Below are positions 22,201-36,500 of a stretch of DNA of 64,000 nt, one piece after another. The notes below the pieces were generated by a model. It did not search any database. It was not told the origin of the DNA and saw only the letters and a list, made by a program, of their open reading frames with translations. Each line of letters starts with the position of its first letter. Position 1 is the stretch's first letter. Position numbers and translations under genes: made by a program. The DNA is from Fratercula arctica (Eukaryota; Chordata; Aves; Charadriiformes; Alcidae), in the NCBI GenBank assembly GCA_947846985.1, contig CANTUZ010000004.1, positions 12,576,927-12,640,926 on the forward strand. The letters run 5' to 3'.

Positions 22201-25200
22201 CACAGTTCAGAGCTCCCACTTCCACAAATATCTGTGTTTTCTGCTTCCCAGGAGTTCGGCCTACAATTTAGCAAAGAATTTTTCAAGCATGTACTTGGCT
22301 ATAAAATTTGAGTCCTATTGACTTTGTTATATCAGGTCAATAAATGCGGTCTAACATTACGTTTACAAATGCTATTGATGGCCTTAAATGCAATCCCACT
22401 CATCAGCCAAAAATCAGACTAAGTTCACCGGGATGTTAATATGAGATGTAAAAGAGGAGCCATAGAAAAGCCCAATTGGATGCATCCCCCCGATTTTTTT
22501 TCCCCTGGAAATAATAATATGTCAACAAACACAACTGCAGCAGGGATATAGCTTTGTATTTTTCTTCTGTAACTTACCACTGCTACAGCTTTTGAAAGCA
22601 GCAATTCCCCAGCACTGATTGTAGTGAAATAAGCCACGTTTGTTAACACATAGCCAACTGTGACGATAATCATTGAAATGCATATTGCGAGGGGTATGTT
22701 TCTGAAATACACAAGGTAGCTCATTATTTTGCGATCTGGTTGCTATTCCCTGAACATGAAACAAATTACATGAGAAGCCGCCACTAACGATGGCGAATGC
22801 ACATTTGGTGATCCCGAAATATCATAATTAGAAACTACCAGTAAAAAAAGTAACACAGCTAAACAAAACCATCCACACAAAGCAAATAGGTTCATAATGA
22901 AGAGGTGAGAAACCATTTGAAGGAGGAGTCCTTTGGGGATGCCAAGAGGTTGTGGTCCCCATGCTTCCCATACTAGAAGTATGGCCCGTTTGAGCTGCCT
23001 ACCCACATTGGCTTTCAAGCTGAGCCCACCAGGAAGGCAGCAGGTATCAGTGCTTGAACCAGCAATAAGGCAGATGACAGTTCAAGTGGTTCAGCTCTCT
23101 GCCTATCAGGAGAGCAATCACAGTGGCACCTCCAACATACCCACTGGCACCCAATGGTTGCCAAAGTGTCCAGCATGTGAAATTCTGCCCTCTCCTCCTC
23201 TGTGCAATTCTTCCCCCGCACGCCTTACCATATCCCAACTATCTCACTCGCTATTCAGGGGTACACAAGGGCAGAATATGACACAGAAATAGGTACAGCA
23301 CAAATTTGCACTGTTAGCCCAGCACAAATAGCACTGAACGGTACAAAACCCCTGACATCTTAGCCAGAAGACACAACAATTACACACAAATAAATAATAA
23401 CATCAAACTTTTACATAGCACATCCTCCCAGACAGCAAAGCAGAAAGGCAGAATTACTTCTGTTTTAAGGAGGAGGAACAGAGGTACAATGAATTTGTCT
23501 GAAGCAACATTGCAGGCAAATGTTTGATTTAGGAACCAAACCCAGATGCTTCAAGGGTTACTCTAGTCTCTTTCCACTTCATATCGTTGCTTGATTTCAT
23601 TGATATCTGCATCACACCCAGAGGAGACTCAGATCTGAAAACAATGTTTAGTCCTTTAATTCCAAGGCCGAGAGTCACAGTTGGAAAGACGCAGTATGTG
23701 CACTCCCTCTGAGGAGAGCTGAGAGCTCCTGCTTCGTGGCTGGTTCCCTCCAGCTGTCTATATTGAGGTTGCTTTTGAAGAGATGCAAAGATTGACACAT
23801 TGAGAGAAGTTTGTTGTGAAGGTCACCCCACCAGGTGGGAGAAGGGAGAGACAGAATGAGGAATTCTGGTGTCCCAGAAGAGAACACAAGCACAGTCCTA
23901 AAGGACTATTGCAAGTACCTCAAAGGAAAAACTGTTTGGAGAATCAACACAGAGATTCATAATTTTCTGGTTTCTCTCTCAAAGAAACACAACTGGGTAA
24001 GAATTTAAGGATCCCTTTCACTACCAGTCCTTATTTCTCAAAGAAATCCTTGACATCACTATGCCTGCATAGCTGAAAAGAACCTCTAAACTGAGACTAA
24101 ATAAATAAAGCAGGACAGTAACGGTGCTGCACATCTTGCCTACCTTAGAAGCCATGGCGTCAACTACTGTCATTAACGCAGGTACATGGGTAGGTAAGAG
24201 GATCACACTGTATTGCAGCACCAAATGTGGGTAGACATGATTATTTTGCGTTAACCCGCTGCTACCTCACACACACGGTCTAGGGTGAAGAAGCTGGAAG
24301 GGAGTCGGTCAGGTTGGAGGATGTGCTTGTTGATGGAGAAGGTGAGGGGCAGACCAAGCAACCCAGAATACCAGTGCTGTATTGCTGGAAAACCCACGAA
24401 GTTACTGACTCAAGAAATACTGCAGAACTGTATATTGATAATATGCTTGTGAAAAAAAAAATGTTTTTGTAGGTCAGTTGCCAGATATTTTGCAACCAGT
24501 GTGGCTAAGCTTCTTACCTGACCTGGGTGTAAATTGAATCCGATCCACTTAACATCTGATTCAAAGTAGGGATACATAGTTTCAAAGCCTCTCAGAAAGG
24601 AAATTTTAATTATGTCTTCTGCATCATCCATGAATGCTTCAACCACCAAGCTATTGGATAAATCGGCACTTACTCCAACCTTAAAAAAAAAGTTTCCAGC
24701 CAAAGATAGCAAATTTGCGCTATTTTCATAAATACTATTTCAATGACTGAAACCACATTGTTAAATTTAACAACCGTCTTTGTCCATTCTAACTCCTACC
24801 AAACACGTGCTTGCCGTGTTTGCTTCTAATATAAATCCCAGTCTAATTTCCTCTAAAACAAAATGGCAGTTCAAAGCTAAGAGGCAAAAAAAAAAAAAAA
24901 AAAAAAAATCACGCTTCCAAACATCACCGTTTTCTTAGTACCACGGGTCCTGCCTTGTTATGCTGAAGAGCACTAACCCCCTTGGATAGTAATACCAAAA
25001 CAACAACAAACAAACAAAGAAAAAACCAAACCACAAAACAAAACCTCAGGAGAAGACTAAAACCCAAAAGACCAAGCCAGAACTAGTCAGGAAGCACTAT
25101 TCATTAAAAAGCTTACGGATCGTGACCCACGCCTGGAGCAGCACAAGGGATGCTGTGACTTCTAAGCTCCCAAGTGCTCATCTTCTGAGGGAAGCGAGCG

Positions 25201-27516
25201 CTCAGGTTGCACCTCCTTTTGTCTCCCCACAGGAGTGGACCTTCACACAGCCCCTCCGAGTGCTGCTTATTAGCCACCGCTTTCGGTGACAGATTTAGAT
25301 AAAAATGAAAGGCCAGTTTCAAGATTCAGGGATGAGTAATATGGTACGGTTCATTTCTCACTGACATCTCGGTTCAGATTTACACTTGGTCCTCGAATCA
25401 TCTGAAAGCACAGACAGACAGGTACGAACCATATGTAAAACCACTAAGTGAAAGCTTTAATCGTGTCTTTTGCATCCACCCAATTTAAGAGGCAGTTCCC
25501 AATTTGCAACACGATTCCATGATCAAACTCTCAGCTATGAACTACCAGTACTGCACTGGAATAAAAACTGTAATGCCATTAGCATTAAAGTTTACCTCCT
25601 TTCCTTAGAGGCTCACTGTACCAATTTTCTTATATTTTAGATATTCTCCTAGACTTCCAAATCCTTTCTCCAAATCAGTAAAAACCATACCTAAGTTCTA
25701 TCCTCTGCTAAATTGCCTCTCTTGATTTGCCTCTAAAGATTTCACCTTTTCACTTCTGCATCCTATGAATCAAACACAACACACAGGTTGTTAGCACACC
25801 GATAAGCCGTGTTTCTGATATAATGCACGTTCACAACTGCCACACAGCTAGCCGAAAGCTTTGGACTAGAGGGAGTCAGAAAATTTAAAAAAAAATAAAA
25901 AATAAAAAAAATTGTTTCACTTTAAGACTTTGATTCGTTGAAGTTAAAAGCCTTTGGTGGGAAACTTGACCATTCCAGTATGACATTTCTTAGGGAAAAA
26001 AATCTTAGAACCAAGACAGAAATCTCGTCCAACCAGCAAAGACCTCAGAATGGCCAACAGCTTAAGAACTATAGCATTGTGTGTGCTCAGAGACAATATT
26101 TTATTTACTTCAAGTAGACCCAGGACTTGAGCTTGCATTGAGGTGGCTACTGGTTACTGTAGGGCAGTGCTTTTCCTTTTGCATTTCATCTCAGAGTGAA
26201 ATCTCAACAGATTTCAAAAATCAAGAAAAACTGTCTTCGAATCAGTGTTTTTCTGAGCAGACCTTCAGGAGCTGACGTTAGCCCCAAACCTATACAATGA
26301 CCGGGAAGTGTCTTTTACGTTACTGTTAAGATGATATTCAAGCAGGCTGCTCCTTGGGTAGAAGGAGAAGTCGCTGCCAGCAAAGTCTTTTGCAATATTC
26401 ATCTCTTCTCCCAGAACTTTGAAGAAAAACAGTATCAAAAAGGGGAAAAAAAAGAAAATCTGAGGAAACCTGCATCAGGAAAATACTGACAATATAATTT
26501 AAAAGTCTTTATAAAATCAGACAAGAGACAATTAGGATGGCTTCTAACCATCTGAATGTTGATGAAATGGTTTAAGATTTACCCATCCCTGGGTACTATT
26601 CAAAGCCAAGTCTTCCCCTTCTGCCCTATATACAAAGCAATTGTGATGAAGAATCACAGCAGCTTACATGAAGAGCCCATCTACCTTGCACTCCCCAGAA
26701 AGAAAGATGCTGAGGAACCTACCATCGCAGAGAAATTCAGCATTAGGAATGCCAGCTAGTCCATCCTGTGGCTCTACAGGGCTGAAATGCACTGTCAAGC
26801 TGTGCTGTATAGGGCTTGGAAGCAAATTTCCTCCTCCTAGAACCCATAAAGGGCCCCGGAGCCAGGGCGCAGGGTTCAGTTAATCAGGATATCCACTGGG
26901 TTTTGGATTTGACCTTCGGTATTGCAGAATCATAGATCTTCTGATAATCTGCTCCGGTGCTGCGCTACCTCCTACAAATATTTTTGAGCGAAAAAACACG
27001 GAGCAGACTGAGTAAAAGGGAGGGGGGAAAATAGTAAAAAAGGGAAAAAGGAAAAGAAAGCCAGAGCGAGAACCTGGGGATAAGAAGAACAATGTCAATA
27101 AATCAGCCGAGGAACATTCCTGGAAGTCTACAGCTCATATCCCAGCCTAATGACAACTTTTATAACAACAAACAGTGGGCGCTAAGCGCTGTGACCACTG
27201 CAGGCTGTTCTTCCTATGAAACAACGAGCGCTGCCAAATATGCCCCACCGGGTCAGCTGAGTTCACAAGCATGAAACACAGTGTCACCACATCCTTTGCC
27301 ATCGAAAGGCCATGCCAAAATCATTTCCTTGCGTCCATTGCAAATCCAGGTTTTACAAATGCTCAGTCCGAGTCGACTGTCCTGGAAAAGGCTGTGCCAG
27401 TGGGACCCAGCCAGGAAATGTATATAAGGAGGTCTAAACAATTAATTACTGGTACAGTTAGGTGAGATAAACCACACCTTTATTGTGCTATGGAAATTGT
27501 GAAAGATACTTTCTGT

Positions 27517-27551
<35 letters not shown>

Positions 27552-30500
27552 GAGAGAGAGAGAGAGAGAGAAAACGGAGCGAGGAAAAGTCCTAATTCCT
27601 TCACGTGGTTTCCAGGCAAGGATTTCCTTGGTTTTCATGAGCATGAACCTGTATACATTATATTTCTTGAGTTGAAAATTTACCACCACCAGGAGTTTCA
27701 AGATCCTTTTCAAAAGATTCCTTGTGCAATCATTTATTCACCATTTGCAAACTGTTAAGCAATTTTCCCAATTAACTGTTTGCAGATTTCGGCACTCTTA
27801 AAAAAAAAAAATCTAATCACCCATTGCACTGTCCATAGGGCCAAAACTTGGCAAAAGAAGTCACAAGCGCAGATTTATCCAAACAACCTGACACTGGAAA
27901 AAAATAACCAAATACAACACAGAAAGTGGCAAGAGAGCCCTGGTAATTTAATATTCCCAGGATTTCAGCTCAAGACCAGAAGACGTATAGGCTTGGCTTA
28001 GTAACTGCTGCGTTCCAGAGCCCAACCTATACCTCTTGCCATTCCTGGGTAGCCATTCCGGGAGCTGTGGCAATGTCAAACCCTGGTCAAGAAAGCAATA
28101 TGTTTTGATATAAATTTACTTAGTTGCGATGCATGCTTTTCACGCAAAAATCAGCCTACAGGACAGCCCTTTACGCTGAAGGGATCAAATGGTTCTCACC
28201 ATGTCAACGTGAGAAAAAAATTACAATGGCACCCATCTGTCAGGAGAAAAGGAGGACGCAAAACTTAAAAGCAGGCCACCTCCCAGAACAGAATCAAAGC
28301 CAAGAATAGAGAGGCAAAAGGGATGGGAATCATCACAGCACCTCTCAAATCCATGCATTTGTAAATGCTAATGCGGATCTCAGCAACGGCTGACTTTAGC
28401 AACGAGCTATTATTATTTTGTTTATTGTCGTGAAGGTTCTCCTCAGCAGATCACCGCTTCTCCCCCTCCCCTGCCTCCCAATATGTTCCAGCCTTACGTT
28501 CCAGACCGGAGCTGCTGTTTGTGGGCTTGCAGCTCAGACACTACCTAAATTAACGTGACTTCTCTTCATCTCCTTTTGATTGTGATTTTCCAGGGGAGAG
28601 CTGAAAAAAACCGAAAGACTAGCTATTTAGCTCCACTCTCATTGACGCCACCACATGCTCCATGGATGTTACTGCTGGAGCGAGCGTTAAAGGGCTCCCC
28701 TTCTCCACCTCGACGCGTTGGTTCTGTACCTCTGACATCTGCGCAGACACAGTGGCACGACACCGGGATAACAGAGGGATGAATCAGGCCGCAGCCTGCA
28801 TTTAAAAACCTTCTTGCTTTCTATCACCAAGCAAGAGAAGAAAAGAGCTTCTGCTGTGCCTAATTGCTTGCTTGCTTCCTGGTGTTTGACTTCACTGGTT
28901 TGGATTAGAATTGGTTACAGTTCATAAAAGGGGTCTTCTGTGACCAACTGACTCTAAAGGGTCAAACCGCGTTACAAGTGTGCTGGGAAGGGCAGGAGAT
29001 TTTCTTAACTTCTCAAACGTTTTCGCTACGCCTTCCAGCTGGTTTTCCTAAAAAGTGAAATTAGCATAAATGCTTTCTTGGCTAAAACATAAGACTTAGA
29101 AAGGTACTAATCGCACAGGGTGACACTGTTCCCCACAGCACCTCCTTCCAGGCACGCCCTCCCAGCTGAATCCCGAGCAGAAGCAGATCTGCCACGAGCC
29201 CTGGAGAGACAAAGCATCGCTGTCACGCTCGCAAGGCGATTTGCTTTGGTGTTAATAGAGGTTTGAACCCGGCTGCGGTCGCATCGTGTACCGACTCAGG
29301 TTGGCAAGCCAGATCTCACCAGCGCGCCGTATTCATTCCCATCGCGGCCCCAAGCCCTAACTTGTCAAGCCAATGCCTTTTGCAAAACACCTTTCTTTGA
29401 AAAGCGGAATGGATTCCTCTGAAACTTGGACTACCCGCTAGAGAGACCTCTCTCGTTCAAGCGGGATCCTGTATCTTTTCACATTGCTGGCATTCCGAAA
29501 GAAAGCTAAGCCCAGACAGCAGATAGCAAAGATAACAGCTAAATCCACAAAGGTGTTTCGAGGTTACAACGCTAAATATTAGTCACGCTGTCTCTGCTTA
29601 GCCATGCGTGTTTCTTGTACGGCAAGCGCGTGAGCGCTGTTAGGAGCCAGAAAGCGAGCGCAAGAGGCAGCACACAGAGCTGCTGAAATAGCATGAAACG
29701 CAAGTAAAATGGGAGCTTAATTTTTAAAAATATCTCTTTAAAAAAAAAAAAAAAAAAAAAAGAAATGGAACACAGACTTGAAACATAAGATACAGATCAT
29801 CCCCTGTGACTTCTCAGTCAACTCTTTGGTAAACCATTTCCATATGTCCATCAAGTGCCAGTATCCAATATCTTCACGTTACCCCCTTTGCAAACTTACC
29901 GTACAAAGTTTATGACTGTTTCCAAGAGACATATGAGTAATCAGACCTGGCTTTTATTTTCCAGTGTAACTTGACCTCAAGTCATACCCCTCCCGAGGAC
30001 GTAAATGTCCCAAGGACTTTAGCTGGCCTTTCTTTCCCATTCTAATAGCCAAATTGAGCCACCCCTGCACGGAGCTAGGCTTGCCCTGGAAACCCAGGCG
30101 CGCTTGTCCTCAGAGAGCCTGGGAGGCTTAACTGGAGAAAAGTCAGGTGCCTGGAAATGTGGGCAGCAGCCGAGCAGGTTCTCTAGCAAAGGAGCTGCGT
30201 TTTGCATTTCAGAACCTAAAATGACAGTGAAGACGCTCGGATGGAGATGCCCATTCACCTAGGGTATTGCGATTCAGGTGTGGTTTTGGTTGGACCTGTA
30301 ATTAAAACAGTGTCCGTCACCCTCTTTCACAAAAGCTTGCCGTTTAAAAAGCAGCGTAGTCTAAATTCAGAGGATTGAAATACAAATATGTTGTCCCTCC
30401 TGGGTTTGATGAATGACTTCCGTGCTTCTACCTAACATCAGCGCTTTGATATCCTCCCTTTATTTCATTTGTGGGAAACTTTCATGTACTCCAGGAAGTT

Positions 30501-33500
30501 TGTGACCTTTTCCACGGGAGACGCAAAACCTCAGATTTGACTTTTATTGCCTAGCTCCCGCTCAACCAGGAGATGAAGGGAGCACCTCTGCTCTTTCACA
30601 AGCTCCAGCATTTCATTTCCTTCTGAGGCCTATTTGCTGGAAGTGCCTACAGCACTGCCAGCAGCGTAGATTACGGGGAGAAGCGATAGTAAATCACGGT
30701 GCTCGCTTGGAGGCAAGGAAGCTATAACCACAAAGCTGACGCGGGGTTGTAAGAACAAACCACCTGCCTGCACCAAGCTCACGTATGGAACCGAAGGGGA
30801 GCGAGTGGGGCAGAGGCACGACTCAGAGCACTTCTCCAAGCTGCCTTATCCAGCACGGGATTGCGGGTCGAACTTCCCCTTCACTGCTCCGCGCAGGCAC
30901 GTACCTCACTGCCAGACTTAAAATAAGTGTAAGAAGGCGGCTGTGACCTAATTGTGCATTAAAAGTAGTTTTATTTATTACAGGAGGGTCTCCTGGGAAC
31001 TTGAAATTATTAATCCCCTGAACACCTGATTTATGAACAGGGTCCACTTTCCCCGGGCAGAATCACTTTTTGTAGGGAAGACAGAATCTCCTGAAGTTCC
31101 CTGCAGATTTACAAGCACCGCCACTTTCCCGGGAAGCACAAAGACAGCAGCCGGCAGGGCACCGGCCGTAATCCTGGGGAACATTTAGCAGTATAAACAA
31201 GGGAACCTGAGGTGGGAAACGAGCGGATCAGGCCTCACAGCTGGGAAGCCTAAGCCAGCAAGACAGCAGCTACCACCTAACAATAATGTCATGGCCAGGG
31301 AAGGAGATTACGGTGGTTACAAAAGGAACCCCACTAAAAACCATGCTGCCTGCCACAGCACCCTTCCCATTCTACCGCAGGAACCTGAGCATTTGCAGGC
31401 AGCAGGGTTGGGGCGGGGGGGGAAGCAGAGCCCTGCCATGATCTGTATGTATTTCTATTGTCTCTACTGAGGACATACGTTTCTGGATTTATGGCACGGC
31501 AAATGGCAAAGCGAGACTTTGAGCAATGCAAGGGAGCCGGCTGGCGAGGCCGCTCTCATTCCCCAAACGAGCCGCTCGCATTCCGAGCTTGGGAAGCAGC
31601 AGCCTGAATACCAAACACCTCGCTCAGCTCCGGCGGAGGGTACAGGAGGGAACATCGCCCCCTCGGCCCCGCAGCTGAACTTTTTAGGAAGCATCGCCGG
31701 GAGCATATTAATGACTCCTTATGGTACCGAGGGAAGACAAATGTTTAGGTGCATAGAGGGATGGAGGGAGGAGCGTGTGCCTCTGTGCGTGTGTGCATAA
31801 AAGGAGTCAGATTTTTCATACTTGTTAAATTCCCTGACATTTAATTTTGAGCAGGAGAGTTTCCACAATGCCAAGGATCATAAAGGAACAATTTGCTGCT
31901 GTATGTTACCATTGATATTTCGGCATGAATGAAAATTGCACCATTCGGTGATGAAAAGAGCAGCTACTTGTAATAAGGAGCACCATGGAAACTGAAATAT
32001 CATTTACCAAGAAAGGCTCTTCTTCTGAAGGAGTTCAAAATGAGAAAAATGGTAACTGCGGGTGCCTTGAAGCATTAGCATTTTAAAAGATATAAAAGGG
32101 TTTAAATGAAATTAAAAGGAGATGTCTTAACAATACTGCACTGCCATGAAGGGGGCTGTCTGGCAGATAAATAGTTTTCTCTGCAGAAAGCAAGGAAACA
32201 AGGCTCCTGGTAAGGACAGCCCAGCAGACTGGCTACAGGTGTGGGGCAGCCCATATAGCACACTGAAATAACTCTGTAAGAAATGACTAAGTTCTGACAC
32301 AGAAGAGAAACCCAGAAACCTCCAAGTGTGAGCTGAAATATGCCTTTGTAGCGTGCAGTAACTGGAGGCACTTGAATAGAGTTCAAATGGGAATATCAGC
32401 TTTTTCTATTTTATTACCTTCAGTGCTTTGAGAAAGGAAATACCAGTAAGTTGAAATCCTCTCTTGCTAAAACTTCAGAATACTTGAACTACAATCACAT
32501 GCATAGGAGAAGAGCATATCTTTTTTTTTTTTTTTTTAAGAAGTGATGAAGTGATGTCATGAAGAGAAATATACAAAATTTTCAAAATTAACTGTAAGGC
32601 TGGATTTTCCTTTTTCTGTATCCAAGCTGAGCTATCTTAAACATAACCCTTAGAGTGTTAGTACTGAAGCCCTTTTGCAAATCAAGTTCCTTCCAGTTTG
32701 GATAGTGATATGAAATAGCCAGAATTCTTCATCTTTTTCAATGATCTTGGACCATACGGTCAATGAGACTTAGGATTTTAAGGCTGACTCACCTTTGCAA
32801 TTGCACACTGTTCAGTGTACCCGCTGTCAATGATGCCCTGCCCTTCCATGCTAAAATCTTAAAATGAAAGTGATAATGAGGGTTTATACAGAATTTACTG
32901 CACTATCTCTGATTCTGACTCAAAATCAACTTATTAAAACCCATGTACTGGTGCCATCAAAAAGCCCTACAGCCTGGCACTTGGTAGCACACCGTCCAGT
33001 ACCAGCCTCCCTGACATCTACACCTGAAAGTAAGCCCAGAGAAAACACCAGCTCTGCAGAACAGGACAAATTTATGTGCTACTTTAGCAAAAGCGCTTGC
33101 AAGGCTTGTTTCAGTAAGCAAAATAAGCACAAAGCAGATGGAAGGATTCGGGCCACTGTGGGGGAAATTGTTTTCTTAGGAGCGGAGAAAAATATGTGAT
33201 TCAGTACGGTCCAGGGTAGTTTCTCTAGAACAGCATCCTGACTCGGACAATGGTCAACACCATGCCCAGGTGGCCTACAGCTGGGACCTGCTTGTGTCTG
33301 GGAGACCCTGCGACTTAAGAAAAAGACTCTCCTTGTGGCCTTCACAAGCAGCAAACAAGAATCCTAAAGTGATTCTGCTTATTTTTCACATCTGTAGAAA
33401 CATTTTGTCCTTAGACCCACAAGAAGCTCATCCTTTAATGGTGTTTTGCCCAAGGGGAAGGAATTTCATGGTCTTCTATGCTCTTTGTGGATAAATCTGT

Positions 33501-36500
33501 ATTTTTATCTGGTTTTGCTTAGCAGCTGTTTTTTCCCTGTAATAAACAGATATGGAAATATAGAAGCGCCTGTCATTCCTTCACTGTAGGATGAATCTAA
33601 TTCTTCTTTTCTCTAAAATAACCCCACACAGAAGTTAAACCTCTTGTCATACTAGAGTGCTCCTATTTTCTATCACTTCTCGTGATCTATGGAGGGGTCT
33701 CTCCATTGCCGTTAGATCTCTTCAAATGATGATATCAAAACTACTCTTCTAAGGGACGTTTCATTCCATCATACTTCAAAAAATTAAATACTATTATTAT
33801 ATAGTCCATTTTTTGGCAATGAACAAAACATAATGACAAGGTGAAGATGCAAATAACAGTACTCGCTCAACAACAAGTGTTACCAGTGAATGAGGATTGA
33901 CATAATAGACCACAGCAGTGGAACTTGTAACATGCAGATTACTCACTTCACAGCTCCTCTGGAGCCATTATAATCTCATATAAATCCTCTTAGTTTACAG
34001 TTCATGGATATAGGCTGTACTGTAATTTAAATGATTGAAAACCCTTATGGGTTGTTAGTTAAGAATATTCTTTTCTTAAATAAAGTATCACTGTCACTGT
34101 ATATTCAAAAATCCGACACACTCACAGCCAAATATCAAACTATAAGCTACACCGTAAGCGATCCGCTTCCAGAACATCAGTAAACCCATAAGCACGCACA
34201 TAAACCAGCTGCCACGTAGGGAAGGGCTGGGCAGGGGAATAGCAATGTGAGCGCTCCCTGGCTAAGAAGAACCTACAGCCTCTGATGGCAATTCTGCCAT
34301 CACACAGAAAGGGATATGCTCATCGGCAGGAAAGATGCACAAAGCCAAACTGTCTCGTTTCGATACAATATTACATATCTTAAATACGAGTTAGCAATTT
34401 CACTACTTATGAAAGCTGAACAATGAAATAAGACAACCCCATTAAATGTCTCCTACAAAAAGATGGTGTAAAAGTCAAGTAAGTTACTCTGCTAGCTGAA
34501 CAAGAAGGAATACATCCCTGTTATTGTGTATAATACCATTGCTATTGATATTTTGACCATGCTATTCTAAAGGGTAAGTGCTCTTGATGATATGGCATGT
34601 GCTAATAACTGTTTGTGCAGTTATAAAACTCCAATCTGATGCACGTGAGTATAACAAAGAACACAGTACCCTTGCAACTTTAGTAGCCCATTCCTTTGTT
34701 TGTATTTTATTCTCCCATTTTGTATTTTTATACCAGTAAAAAATGCTGTCTCCCTTCTGCTGTCAGTCAGTTGCCAGCATCAGCCTGGGGAAGTTTTAGA
34801 TGTTGCTCTAGCAAAAGGTTACCGTTAATGGCATGCAAGGTGCTGCTGCCATTTCTGGTGTAACACCGCGCTCGCCTGACACTGGCTTAGCACTCTGCGC
34901 TTTGTCATTTTGGAGGCTCAGCATTAAAGGGAAGAAAAAAAAAAAAAAACAAACCAAAACCCAAAACAAAAGGGCCACAAAGAGGCTCTTGCTCCTCTGC
35001 AGCCAGGAAAGGATGCACCACGGTACAGACCAGAACATCACACCGGGAATTCAACCAGCGGTCTCTGCCATATATACCTACCCATACGCAGGGGGTGTTG
35101 GCTGGCTTTTACAAATAGAAGGGAAAAATGGCTGTGAGGTTCCCCTTTTTTCTACGTGCAGGATGTAACCTCCACTGGCAGTAGCCGTCAGCAAAGACTA
35201 ATCTACACCTATGCAAGTTCGTAAGGAATTTATTGGCTTCTGCCGGGTTTTACTATGAGATTTCAGGGCTATTTGAAACCCAGATTTAAATCTCAGCCTG
35301 AAACATTAAGCTGAGCGCCCAAGAATCGCCTCTCCCACAGCTAATGCCATGGGTAAATAAGGATATAAAGGCACCAGCGTCAGAGGAAACCAAGCTCCTG
35401 TTTTGAAGTGGGAAGGGGAAAACCCAGAAGAGGTTTGCCTAGACTGCAGAGCAGCATCAGCACCAAAAGTTGTATGAACCACCTTTGCTTTCTTTCACAG
35501 AGTGTGTAACCCCCCCAGGGCGCAAGGTGGTAAATGTGGAGGCCACAGGGGAACCGCGGTGACCGTGCTCTGTATCCAAAGGCAACCTCTGAACCACCTC
35601 ACCTGGGCACACGCTTTGTCACCTTCCCCAGCTGTTAGCCCAAAGCAGAGTCTGATAGCCATTATCAGCCAGCACCGTGGGTGTTTTCAGGCATTGCGTT
35701 AGCATACAAAGAGGCAATACATCACAGTTAAATGAAAAACTGCTTCTCAAGCCAGCAATTCTTACGCAGACAAAACGCTTGCTGATTTGGCCTGGTATGT
35801 TTGGCAGAAGGGACTCAGTGCCACGGCTGACATCGGAAGTGTATAGACACAGTTTTATCTGATCCCTACTTGGGCAATTTTATTATCTTTTTTTTCCCCC
35901 TCAGCTGGTTATAACTGAGATGGCGAATTTACTCCCTTTTCTATCTACCACAGATGCACTGCTGTCTCACCTCTTTTTCCAGTAACTTCATTGAGGCCAC
36001 CTGCTTATGAACCACCGAAAAAGAATGAAAAGGCCTAGTGAGAGCCTGGGACCTTCACTGCGGCCAAGAGAAGAGCTAGTTTAGCCCTGAGAGACCCATG
36101 ATCTCTCCAGTAAAATACAGTATGTTTTACAGCTCCAGACCTTTAGCAGTACATCAGTCTTGCAAGAGATTTTTATTCCTGCAATGAATATTCTGCTGAG
36201 CAGCTCAGGGTTCCCATAAAGAGGATACTGTCACCCTTCCGTACGTGTCCTGCTGTGTCCCTCAGTGCAAGAGAAATAGATGTTAAAATAGTCTCCCATG
36301 TCTTTCAGGTGGTGAAAATGAAGGAAAAGGTAGGGCAGTGGAAACTTCAAAGGTTACATTGTTCTCTCATTGTTCTCTTGTTACATTACGTTAGCCTGCT
36401 GCTAAAGCAGATTAGGATTTTGCCAACTACCCCGGGGAGACTGCGAATAAATGTTTGTTTTTACTTCCTTAGCAGGGCTGATTCATAGTAACAATGATTC

